From NCBI GenBank assembly GCA_035502855.1, contig DATJTX010000018.1, positions 144,773 through 208,772 on the forward strand: a stretch of 64,000 nucleotides of DNA, written 5' to 3'. Every line of letters starts with the position of its first letter. The stretch's first letter is position 1. This document shows positions 26,970 through 36,583 of this stretch, piece by piece. The notes beneath the pieces are model-generated. The model saw only the letters and a program-made list of their open reading frames with translations. It was not told the origin of the DNA and made no database searches. The position numbers and the translations under genes are program-made. Source of the stretch: Candidatus Baltobacteraceae bacterium (lineage in GTDB: Bacteria; Vulcanimicrobiota; Vulcanimicrobiia; Vulcanimicrobiales; Vulcanimicrobiaceae).

Positions 26970-27643
26970 TTGCTTCGGCCTCCGAACAGAGCCGTACCGA
27001 TGCGCACCATCGTGGAACCGGCGCGAACCGCTTCGCGCCAATCGCCCGACATGCCGATTGAGAGCGTACTTCCACCTACGGCGGCAAACGTCTTGGCGGC
27101 CAACTCGAAAGCCCGGGCAATCTGGTCGCGGTCGGCACCGAGCGGGCCGATCGCCATCACGCCGTCCAGCCGCAGCCCGGGCTGCGCCGCGACCGCGCCG
27201 GCGAGCGCCCCGGCCTCCGCGGGCGCCACACCGAAGCGCTCGCTCGGCGAGACGTTGACCTGCAGCAGCACGGGAAGCACGCGCCCGGCGGCCGCAGCCG
27301 CCTTTCCCAGCGCCCGAGCGGCATCGGGCCGGTCGACGCTCTGCACGACGTCGAAAAGTTCGAGCAGCGCCTTCGCCTTATTGGTCTGCACGTGACCGAT
27401 GAAATGTTTCTCGAGATGCAATTCGCGAACGGCGGGGTCGGCAAACTTCTTCGCCGCTTCTTGCACGTAGTTCTCGCCGATCGCATCGAGCCCGGCGAGC
27501 GCGGCTTGCGCGATCGCCGCGGCCGGCTGTCTCTTGCTCACGCCCACGATCCGAACGCTTCCCGGCTCGCGCCCGCAGGCGCGCAATTCTTCGTCGATCT
27601 GCGCGCGCAGCTCCGCCAGCCGCGCAGCGAACGAGCCGTTCAT
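26966..27643 (-). CDS. YggS/YlmE pyridoxal-phosphate homeostasis protein
   Basis: 225-aa PLP-binding TIM-barrel protein without known catalysis, involved in vitamin B6 and amino-acid homeostasis. Lys37 in VRIVGVSKRQP is the PLP lysine; IGENYVQEAAKKF, HFIGHVQTNKAK and GLRLDGVMAIGP are family motifs, and SIGMSGDWREAV with STMVRIGTALFG closes the barrel. ATG overlaps the lgt stop by 4 nt. It sits between lgt and sepF, as in many ylm division clusters. Confidence 0.93.
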   Translation of the reverse strand: MNGSFAARLAELRAQIDEELRACGREPGSVRIVGVSKRQPAAAIAQAALAGLDAIGENYVQEAAKKFADPAVRELHLEKHFIGHVQTNKAKALLELFDVVQSVDRPDAARALGKAAAAAGRVLPVLLQVNVSPSERFGVAPAEAGALAGAVAAQPGLRLDGVMAIGPLGADRDQIARAFELAAKTFAAVGGSTLSIGMSGDWREAVRAGSTMVRIGTALFGGRSK

Positions 27644-28518
27644 CCCGCCGGCGTCAACGCATCCGTGGGCGGCGAATCGGTCGGCGTCACATCGGTGCGC
27701 CGCCCGCGCTTATTGCAATACCACAACCCGACGATCCCGATTGGAATCATCGGAAGCGCGTAGAGCTGCCCACCGGTAATCGGGCCGAGATGAAAATCGG
27801 CGTGCCGCCAAATCTCGGCGATGCTGCGCGTGATACCGTACATGAGGAACCAGCTCCACCCCACGACGCCGTCGGGCGGCCGGCGCTTGTAGATATAGAG
27901 CAGGATCGGCAAGGTGAGAATATCGAGTACGGCCTCGTAGAGCTGAGCCGGATGGCGATAATACGGGCCCCAGATCTCGGCGTCGCCGGGACGATTCGGA
28001 ATCATGCACCACGGACGGTCGGGACGGCAGATATCGCCCCACAACTCATCGTTGATGAAGTTCACGATGCGGGTGAGTGTGATACCGATCGGCAGCAGCA
28101 CGACGACTTCGTCGCCGAGCACGGTGTATTTGAGCTGCGGATGCTTACGTACGAAGAGCCAGATTGCGATGAGGACGCCGACCATGCCGCCGTGAAAAGC
28201 CATCCCGCCCTGCCACACCGCAATGATATTGAGCGGGTTGCTCGTGTAATAGGAGAGGTCGTGTTTGGAGATGATGTCGTTGATGACGAAAAACGTTCGG
28301 CCGCCAACCAAAACGCCGATCAGTGCGTAGAATAAGAAGTCTTGGATCTGCTCGCGGGTCAGACCCAGACGGGCCCGGCCCGTCCGGCGGCTCATCCACA
28401 GGTAGACCGCGACAAAACCCGCCAAATACGCGATTCCGTACCAGTGGATTCGCAAGAATCCAAGGTGGATCGCAATGGGGTCGACATTTGTCGGATAGTT
28501 AAACCAATGCTGTATCAA
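27640..28518 (-). CDS. lgt: Prolipoprotein diacylglyceryl transferase
   Basis: Adds diacylglycerol to the lipobox Cys of prelipoproteins. About seven TM segments; conserved IHWYGIAYLAGF, GGRTFFVINDI, GGMAFHGGM, RIVNFINDELWGD (variant of the GRxGNFxNxE signature) and RHPAQLYEA. The open frame reaches 28557, inside ccdA, but TTG 28518 starts the protein at the conserved IQHWF...; no strong RBS separates the options. Divergent from ccdA with only 14 bp between the chosen starts. Confidence 0.93.
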   Translation of the reverse strand: MIQHWFNYPTNVDPIAIHLGFLRIHWYGIAYLAGFVAVYLWMSRRTGRARLGLTREQIQDFLFYALIGVLVGGRTFFVINDIISKHDLSYYTSNPLNIIAVWQGGMAFHGGMVGVLIAIWLFVRKHPQLKYTVLGDEVVVLLPIGITLTRIVNFINDELWGDICRPDRPWCMIPNRPGDAEIWGPYYRHPAQLYEAVLDILTLPILLYIYKRRPPDGVVGWSWFLMYGITRSIAEIWRHADFHLGPITGGQLYALPMIPIGIVGLWYCNKRGRRTDVTPTDSPPTDALTPAG

Positions 28519-28532
28519 GAATATACCGGCCT

Positions 28533-29285
28533 GTGAGTTCGAGCGCGCTTCTTTCACATGGATGGATCGTCGCCGCCGGTTTGGCCTTTGGCGCGGGCTT
28601 CGTTTCCTTCATTTCTCCGTGCGTCCTCCCGCTCGTGCCCGCCTACCTCTCGCTGCTGACCGGTTCGAGCCTCGAAGAGCTGCAAGCGAACGAGAGCGCA
28701 AACACCCTGCGCACGCTCGCGATCGGGCATGCGCTCGCGTTCATCGCCGGTTTCACGCTGATTTTCGTGGCACTCGGCGTGACGGCCAGCGCGATCGGCG
28801 GCGTCTTGAACGCGCATCGCGTGCTGATCGCGCAGATCGGCGGAGTGATCATCGTCATCCTCGGACTCCAGATGATGGGCATGCTGCGCATCCCCTTCCT
28901 CATGCGCGACACGCGCGTCCACGTGCAGCGCGAGCAGCGGACCTTCTGGACGTCGGGGCTGGTCGGGATTGCCTTCGCCGCCGGGTGGTCGCCCTGCATC
29001 GGGCCGATTTTGGCCCAGATCCTCGCCATCGCCTCGCAGGCGCACACCTCCCAGGCAGCGCTGCTGCTTCTGACGTACTCCCTGGGTCTGGCGGTGCCGT
29101 TTTTTTTGACCGCGGTCGCGATCGGGGCGGTGCTGCCGGTGCTCAACCGAATCAAACGCTTCCTGCCGGCGATCGAATTCTGTGCCGGCCTCTTCCTGGT
29201 CGCGGTCGGCCTGGTGCTCGTCAACAATGCTTTCTACGCCGTTGCAGGGTGGTTCTATCAATTTGTCCCGGCTCCGAACATTTAA
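28533..29285 (+). CDS. ccdA: Cytochrome c biogenesis thiol-disulfide protein CcdA
   Basis: 250-aa six-TM membrane protein that moves reducing equivalents across the inner membrane. The redox Cys pair is visible in ISPCVLPLVPAYLS (TM1) and GWSPCIGPILAQ (TM4), in pseudo-symmetric halves. GTG 28533 start. Its partner thioredoxin is not in the window. The lspA start lies within its 3' end, so ccdA-lspA-rluD-tgt forms one overlapping run. Confidence 0.93.
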   Translation: MSSSALLSHGWIVAAGLAFGAGFVSFISPCVLPLVPAYLSLLTGSSLEELQANESANTLRTLAIGHALAFIAGFTLIFVALGVTASAIGGVLNAHRVLIAQIGGVIIVILGLQMMGMLRIPFLMRDTRVHVQREQRTFWTSGLVGIAFAAGWSPCIGPILAQILAIASQAHTSQAALLLLTYSLGLAVPFFLTAVAIGAVLPVLNRIKRFLPAIEFCAGLFLVAVGLVLVNNAFYAVAGWFYQFVPAPNI

Positions 29286-29746
29286 CGCAACGCTCATCAT
29301 CGTGCTGACCGCGGCGATCGTCTTCGCGCTCGATCAGTGGTCCAAGCACCTCATCACGGCGAGAATCTATTTCGATGCGCGCTGCAGCCCGTGGTGCGGC
29401 CACAAGATTCTCATTCCCGGCTGGCTCGAGTTCGCTCCGATTCCGAACTATCACGGAGCCTTCGGAATGTTCGGCGACAGCAAACCGATGCTCGTCATCC
29501 TGGCGGTGATCGTGCTGGTACTGTTCTGGTGGAGCTTTCGCGAGGCCGCGCTGCGTTCGCGTCTGGTGTGTGTTGCGTTCGGCATGATCGTCGGCGGCGC
29601 GCTCGGCAATGTGATCGATCGCTTGCACTACGGCTACGTCATCGACTTCATCGATTTCTACCGCTTTCCGCAGATTTGGCGCTTCACGTTCAACCTCGGC
29701 GACTCGTGCATCACCGTGGGCGTCGTTCTGCTCTTGATCGCGAGCC

Positions 29747-29772
<26 letters not shown>
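29263..29772 (+). CDS. lspA: Lipoprotein signal peptidase (SPase II)
   Basis: Cleaves the lipid-modified signal peptide of prelipoproteins. From TTG 29263 the protein is 169 aa, with TM helices and catalytic aspartates Asp119 (GNVIDRL) and Asp147 (FNLGDSC), plus PNYHGAFGMFG. The upstream-extended frame would run antisense-free through ccdA, but TTG 29263 gives the normal length. It overlaps ccdA by 23 nt. Together with the divergent lgt it makes this junction a lipoprotein-maturation locus. Confidence 0.93.
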
Positions 29773-31712
<1,940 letters not shown>

Positions 31713-31777
31713 AGAACACAGACCTTGTCTCTGTTGTTCGGCCGGCTGTGGTGATTTCGAGGTAGGATTATACTCAG

Positions 31778-32140
31778 ATGGAACGGTCCAAATCACACGT
31801 ACTTAGCAGGAGCGTCAGCGGACTGATACGACTCGTATATTCGGTGGCCGGTTCGATTGTCACCATCGCTGCAGTCGGGTGCTTTTTCCTGGCGATGATC
31901 CTGCCGATGCGCTGTGGATTGGTGTCGGCCATTGGTGGTGTGGAGTTTGGGTTTATCTTTGCGCCGCCCATTCCCATCATCGCGGCAATAGCTGGCGCGT
32001 TACTCGGTTGGTTCCTGCGCCGGCGCTATCTTACTCTTGCATTAGCGGCGTTGCTCCTGTGCCTGGGCGTGATCGCCTTCGAGCAGCTGGTCCCGCATAT
32101 CGACAACCCAACAGCCTCGAAATGCCGATTCGATTTTTAG
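31778..32140 (+). CDS. Uncharacterised three-TM membrane protein
   Basis: 120-aa product with a basic N-terminus (MERSKSHVLSRSVSG) and three hydrophobic helices (VYSVAGSIVTIAAVGCFFLA; FAPPIPIIAAIAGALLGWFL; LTLALAALLLCLGVIAF). No family recognised. A TATACT hexamer lies 4 nt before the ATG, too close to be a usual -10 for this start. GC content is lower than in neighbours. Separate from tgt by a 65-nt gap. Confidence 0.6.
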   Translation: MERSKSHVLSRSVSGLIRLVYSVAGSIVTIAAVGCFFLAMILPMRCGLVSAIGGVEFGFIFAPPIPIIAAIAGALLGWFLRRRYLTLALAALLLCLGVIAFEQLVPHIDNPTASKCRFDF

Positions 32141-32177
32141 ACAGATCTTGTCGTTTGTGAAAATCGCGTGATAGTGT

Positions 32178-32717
32178 ATGCGTGAAATGGCCCGCGGGAT
32201 CGACACCAAGCCCTATCTCGAATGGCTCGACGGCGTGGAAAGCGTCGCGGTGAGCCCGAATACGCCCCATGGGATCGTCGCTATAACGATCGCCGAACTA
32301 TTCAACCGGCGCGGGGACAGCTTTGGTCTGGCCATGCTGGAGGTCCATCTTCGCGTTAGCGATACACCAGGAAAGCGCACGGTGCTCCTCCCCGACGTTG
32401 CGCTTTATCGCGTGGAAATACTGCGGGCGCTCGATCCGGTGGATCGGCTGCTCCCGAACGTCCCGCCCGAGATCATCGTCGAAGTACGCTCGCCGAACGA
32501 CCGGCCAGGTTTTCGCGAAGAAAAAATCCGGCGCTATCTCGCCTGGGGCTGTCCGCTGGTCTTCGACGTGGATCCGCCTTCCCGCACGATCGTCGTCCAC
32601 ACGAAAGATCGCGCGCGGATGCTCGTGGCAGGCGATCGCTTCAGCGATCCCGCCGCGGCATGGCTCGAATTCGACGTCCGCGAGGTGTTCGAACGCCTCG
32701 ATCTTTTAGGATTCTAG
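32178..32717 (+). CDS. Uma2 family (DUF820) PD-(D/E)XK-fold endonuclease-like protein
   Basis: 179-aa protein of the Uma2 family, a restriction-endonuclease-like fold often in multicopy in Cyanobacteria and Chloroflexi; cellular role unknown. It has LLPDVALYRVE (metal-binding Asp), PPEIIVEVRSPNDRPGFREE (Glu-x-Lys-like segment) and KIRRYLAWGCPLVFDVDP. Stop codon lies in a short palindrome shared with the converging ileS stop. Probably laterally mobile in origin (inference). Confidence 0.82.
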   Translation: MREMARGIDTKPYLEWLDGVESVAVSPNTPHGIVAITIAELFNRRGDSFGLAMLEVHLRVSDTPGKRTVLLPDVALYRVEILRALDPVDRLLPNVPPEIIVEVRSPNDRPGFREEKIRRYLAWGCPLVFDVDPPSRTIVVHTKDRARMLVAGDRFSDPAAAWLEFDVREVFERLDLLGF

Positions 32718-32728
32718 GGAAGCCTAGA
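32713..32728. terminator. Short palindrome spanning the stops of Uma2 and ileS genes
   Basis: TCTAGG (32713-32718), GAAG loop, CCTAGA (32723-32728). The TAG stop of the + gene and the TAG stop of the - gene form the two arms. Weak as a terminator (6 bp, no T-run), but the same design recurs at 57587-57611. Confidence 0.45.
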
Positions 32729-35504
32729 GCGCGCGGACGACGGCGGCGCAGTCGGCGCAGATCGACGGATGTTCGGGATCGGTGCCGAGCTCGCGAAACT
32801 TCCAGCAGCGGCGGCATTTCTCGCCGTAGGCGGGATGGATCGTGAGACCGGTTTCCTCGCCGGGTGATTCACGCAGGTCCAATTGCGAGACGACCAACGC
32901 TTCGCGCAGGTTGTCTCCGAGCGCGCTCAGCTCGCCGAAGCGCGCGGCGGGGACCCGCAGCTCGACCCGCGCTTCGAAATCGCGGGGGCTCTCCGATGCA
33001 GCGACGCGGGCGCGCAGTTCGCGCAGCATCTCCCACAGTTCCCGTTCGCGCGGCGGCGCGGTCGCCGGTGCGCCGAATGCCGAATCGAAGACGCTGCGTT
33101 CGTCGCCGCGCAGCCGCTCCGGGACCTCTTGCCAGGCTTCCTCGGCGGTGAACGAGAGAATCGGCGCAACCGCCGTCAGCAACCGTTTGAGCGCGTAGAG
33201 CAGCGCGGATTGCGCGCTGCGCCGGCGACGGCTGTTCTCGCCCAGCGAGTAGAGCGGGTCTTTGAGGGCGTCGAAATAGAAACTCGACATCGCACTTTCG
33301 AACTCGACCACACGTAGATATGCGTCGTGGATGGCAAAGGTCTCGTAGAGCGCCTTTACCTCGGCGACGAAGGTGTCGGTGATCGCACAGGCCAGGCGAT
33401 CGAGCGGTTCCATCTCCTCGCGCGCAACGACGTCGTGGGCACCCAGATCGTCGAGGTTCGAGAGCATGAAGCGAATGCGGTTGCGGATGTTGCGATAGAC
33501 TCGGCCGACCTGTTCGATCACGTTCGGACCGAAGCGCACGTCGTCGACGAATTCCACCGACGCGGACCATAGACGCAGCACGTCGGCGCCCCAGCGGTTC
33601 ATCGCCTCGACCGCGTCAAGGCCGGTGCCGCGCGACTTGGACATCGCCCGCCCCTGCTCGTCGTTGACCCAGCCATTCTTCACCACGCGTTTGTACGGTG
33701 CATCGCCTTTGATCGCGACGCCGGTCAGCAGCGAACTGCGGAACCAGCCGCGGAACTGATCGCCGCCTTCGAGATACATCTCACACGGCCAGGGGATATC
33801 ATCGTGACCGAGCACCGCTAAATGCGTCACGCCCGACTCAAACCAAATATCGACGATGTTCATCTCCTTCTCGAACGTGGTTCCGCGACAATTCGGGCAG
33901 TGAAACCCCGCCGGCAGATACATCTCGACCGGATCGACCCACCACGAACCCGCGCCCGCTTCAGCGAAGCGTTTCGCCACGTTCCGTGCGACGTGCGGAT
34001 CGAGCATCGATTCGCCGCATGCGGCGCAGAGCAGGGCCGGGATCGGGGTGCCCCAGATTCGCTGGCGCGAAAGGCACCATTCGGGATGCTTTTCGATCAT
34101 CTGACGCTGACGCGCGCGGCCCCACTCGGGAACGTAATCGACACGATCGACCGCTTCGATTGCGCGCGCGCGCAGGCGATTCTGATCCATCGCGATGAAC
34201 CACTGCGCGGTCGCTCGAAAGATGACCGGGTTGTGACAGCGCCAGCAGTGCGGATAGGAATGTTCGTACTCCTCCACGCGCCAGAGCGCGCCGCTCGCGC
34301 GCAGGTCTTCGACGATGACCTTGTTGGCCTTGAAGATGAACAGGCCCGCGTATGGACCAGCCTCTTGCGTGAAATGTCCCGACGCATCGACCGGGTTGAG
34401 GATCGGTAGATCGTACTTGACCCCGGTATCGAAGTCGTCGGCACCGTGTCCGGGCGCCGTGTGCACCGCGCCCGTTCCGGTTTCGAGATCGACGTAATCG
34501 GCGAGCACGATGACCGAATCGCGATCCATGAAGGGATGGCGCACGCGCAGATCGTCGAGACGATCGCCGGCGACGCTCGCGAGCAATTCCGCGCGCGCAA
34601 AGGCTTCCCCGAGCGCCTTCGGCGCAAGCGCGCTGGCGAGAATCAGCAGCTCGTCGTCGACGCGATAGAGTCCGTAGGTGGCGTCGGCCCGCAGCGCGAT
34701 CGCGACGTTGGCCGGCAACGTCCACGGCGTGGTCGTCCAGATCAGGACCGACGTCCTTCGAGGCTCGCCTTCGGCGAGCACCTCAGGATGACGTGAAGCG
34801 GCAAACACCGACAGTATAGCCTCACGCTGTTCGTCGCCGGCCGAAAAGCGGACGTAGATCGAAGGCGAGATCTTCGGCTCATATTCGATTTCCGCCTCGG
34901 CCAGCGCCGTTTCGTCGTGAACGCACCACAACGTCGAGCGCAACCCCTTGTAGAGCTGCTTGCGCTCGGCCAAGTCGGCGAGCGCGTTGACGATCGTCGC
35001 CTCGAACGACGGATCGATCGTCCGATACGGCCGGTCGAAGTGACCGAAGACGCCCATCCGCTGACGCGCTTCACTTTGACGCCCAAGCCAAAAGAGCGCG
35101 CGCTCCTTGCAGCGTTCGCGCAGTTCGAGCGGGTCGATCGCGTGAAAGTCCTTGATGCCCAGGAATTTGAGCGTCTCGAGTTCGATCGGCAACCCGTGCA
35201 TGTCCCAACCGGGAATGAAATCGGCCCACTTCCCGTCGAGCAGCGCAATCTTCACGAACATGTCCTTGAGCACCATGTTCAGGAAGTGCCCCATGTGCAA
35301 CTCGCCGTTGGCGTAAGGCGGACCGTCGTGGAGAATCCACGGCCCGTTCTTGCGATTGGCTTCGAGCCTGCGCTCGTAGACGCGTTGCGCATTCCACCAC
35401 GCGAGCCGATCGGGTTCGCGTTTGGGTAGATCCGCTTTCATCGGGAAGGCGGTCTTGGGTAAACGTAAGGTATCGCGATAATCGCGTTCGACGGTCTCAC
35501 TCAT
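32724..35504 (-). CDS. ileS: Isoleucyl-tRNA synthetase
   Basis: Class I aminoacyl-tRNA synthetase, 926 aa. HIGH motif is HMGH at residues 70-73 (GELHMGHFLN); the KMSKS loop is AMSKS at about residue 618; the editing CP1 domain spans about 190-400 (WTTTPWTLPAN); a C-terminal zinc ribbon (CRRCWKF...CADC) is at about 895-918. ATG 35504 starts MSETVERDYRDTL; the open frame extends upstream into csaB. A 14-codon segment at residues about 238-251 matches the dispersed palindromic repeat (see 34752-34793). Confidence 0.97.
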   Translation of the reverse strand: MSETVERDYRDTLRLPKTAFPMKADLPKREPDRLAWWNAQRVYERRLEANRKNGPWILHDGPPYANGELHMGHFLNMVLKDMFVKIALLDGKWADFIPGWDMHGLPIELETLKFLGIKDFHAIDPLELRERCKERALFWLGRQSEARQRMGVFGHFDRPYRTIDPSFEATIVNALADLAERKQLYKGLRSTLWCVHDETALAEAEIEYEPKISPSIYVRFSAGDEQREAILSVFAASRHPEVLAEGEPRRTSVLIWTTTPWTLPANVAIALRADATYGLYRVDDELLILASALAPKALGEAFARAELLASVAGDRLDDLRVRHPFMDRDSVIVLADYVDLETGTGAVHTAPGHGADDFDTGVKYDLPILNPVDASGHFTQEAGPYAGLFIFKANKVIVEDLRASGALWRVEEYEHSYPHCWRCHNPVIFRATAQWFIAMDQNRLRARAIEAVDRVDYVPEWGRARQRQMIEKHPEWCLSRQRIWGTPIPALLCAACGESMLDPHVARNVAKRFAEAGAGSWWVDPVEMYLPAGFHCPNCRGTTFEKEMNIVDIWFESGVTHLAVLGHDDIPWPCEMYLEGGDQFRGWFRSSLLTGVAIKGDAPYKRVVKNGWVNDEQGRAMSKSRGTGLDAVEAMNRWGADVLRLWSASVEFVDDVRFGPNVIEQVGRVYRNIRNRIRFMLSNLDDLGAHDVVAREEMEPLDRLACAITDTFVAEVKALYETFAIHDAYLRVVEFESAMSSFYFDALKDPLYSLGENSRRRRSAQSALLYALKRLLTAVAPILSFTAEEAWQEVPERLRGDERSVFDSAFGAPATAPPRERELWEMLRELRARVAASESPRDFEARVELRVPAARFGELSALGDNLREALVVSQLDLRESPGEETGLTIHPAYGEKCRRCWKFRELGTDPEHPSICADCAAVVRAL
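34752..34793 (-). repeat. Palindromic repeat inserted in frame within ileS
   Basis: On the coding strand, CGTCATCCTGAGGTGC, a GAAGGC-centred hairpin (CTCGCCGAAGGCGAG) and GCCTCGAAGGACG fill 42 bp (14 codons), encoding RHPEVLAEGEPRRT just before VLIWTTTPW. End motifs are shared with the intergenic copy at 2608-2654. The length is a multiple of three and the frame stays open. Confidence 0.8.
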
Positions 35505-36583
35505 GGATCGCGCATCAATTCGCCGAGCACGTCGAAATTTCGTGCCGCGGCGGCGGCAATCTCGGCAGCCTGCCGGCGAAGCGCGGACGCGAGCGCCTCC
35601 CGCTGCGACATCAGTCGGTCGACCAGCGCGTCGACCGCAAGATCGGCCGGCGCGGCTTTGCCCGGCGTCCAGAGCGGCTCCAGCGGATACGCGAGATCGT
35701 CGCAGAGCGCGGCGACCTTCGGATCGTAGGGGATGGCGAGAAACGGTACGCCGAAACGCGCCGCCAAGATCAGCGCGTGCAAGCGCATTGCGACGACCAC
35801 GTGCGCTCCGCGCAGAATCGCCGCGGCGCGCGCGAGCGAACACTCCGGCAAAAGCATCGGCGCGCTCTTGCACAGACGAATGATCGAGGTCGAGATCTCG
35901 GCGTCGCCGGCGCCACCCATCGGCAGGAACGCAACGCGAACGCCGTGCGTCTGCGCCAGACGATCGACCGCGCGAGCAATCGCGTACTGACCTTCCTTGA
36001 GGCTGGAAACCTTGCGCACGCTCACGATCGCGTAGGGATCGGGTCCCAATCCCTCGCTACCAAGGTCGACCTCCTCGACCGGAAGTTCGTAGAGAAAGAC
36101 CGGATCAGCCGTACGTTCCACCGGCGTTTGCGGCAAAAGCGATTGGAGCAGACGCTGCGAGCGCGCATCGCGCACCGTCGCACGGTTCACCCCGCGGCAA
36201 AAATTGCGCACGACGATGCGTCCCAAAAGGTCGAGCGGGCCAACCGATTGCGCGAAGATCATCGCCTTACGCCGTTGCCGAACGGCTTCGCGCAGAATAC
36301 CTGTGTAGTAGACGACGCTGCGCACACTGGTTGCACTTTGCAGCAGTCCGCCGCCGCCCGAGAGGACGACGTCGGCACGGGCGATCGCATCGCGCACGAG
36401 GCGCATGTTCCAGCGCGGGGTCGCCTCGACGCCGTAGGTGCGAGCGGTGAGACCGGGCGTTGCCGAAAGCACGTCGATCTGCATCGCCGGAAAGCGCTTT
36501 TGCAACTGCGTCACGATCACTTCCAGCAACGCCTCGTCGCCGAGGTTACCGAACCCGTAATAGCCCGAAAGCAATACACGCAC
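35501..36583 (-). CDS. csaB: CsaB-like polysaccharide pyruvyl transferase
   Basis: 360-aa enzyme expected to add a pyruvyl ketal to a cell-surface polysaccharide, which in Bacillus and relatives anchors S-layer (SLH) proteins. N-terminal GYYGFGNLGDEALLEVIV, then ADVVLSGGGGLLQSATSVRS, and ARDARSQRLL and C-terminal RLHALILAARFGVPFLAIPY are family motifs. It overlaps the end of the DUF5693-like gene by 38 nt and the ileS start by 4 nt. No SLH protein is in the window. Confidence 0.88.
   Translation of the reverse strand: MRVLLSGYYGFGNLGDEALLEVIVTQLQKRFPAMQIDVLSATPGLTARTYGVEATPRWNMRLVRDAIARADVVLSGGGGLLQSATSVRSVVYYTGILREAVRQRRKAMIFAQSVGPLDLLGRIVVRNFCRGVNRATVRDARSQRLLQSLLPQTPVERTADPVFLYELPVEEVDLGSEGLGPDPYAIVSVRKVSSLKEGQYAIARAVDRLAQTHGVRVAFLPMGGAGDAEISTSIIRLCKSAPMLLPECSLARAAAILRGAHVVVAMRLHALILAARFGVPFLAIPYDPKVAALCDDLAYPLEPLWTPGKAAPADLAVDALVDRLMSQREALASALRRQAAEIAAAAARNFDVLGELMRDP

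Noticed and set aside
31769..31774. TATACT as -10 box of the small membrane protein gene
   Set aside because: Only 4 nt before the ATG and no suitable -35 hexamer.
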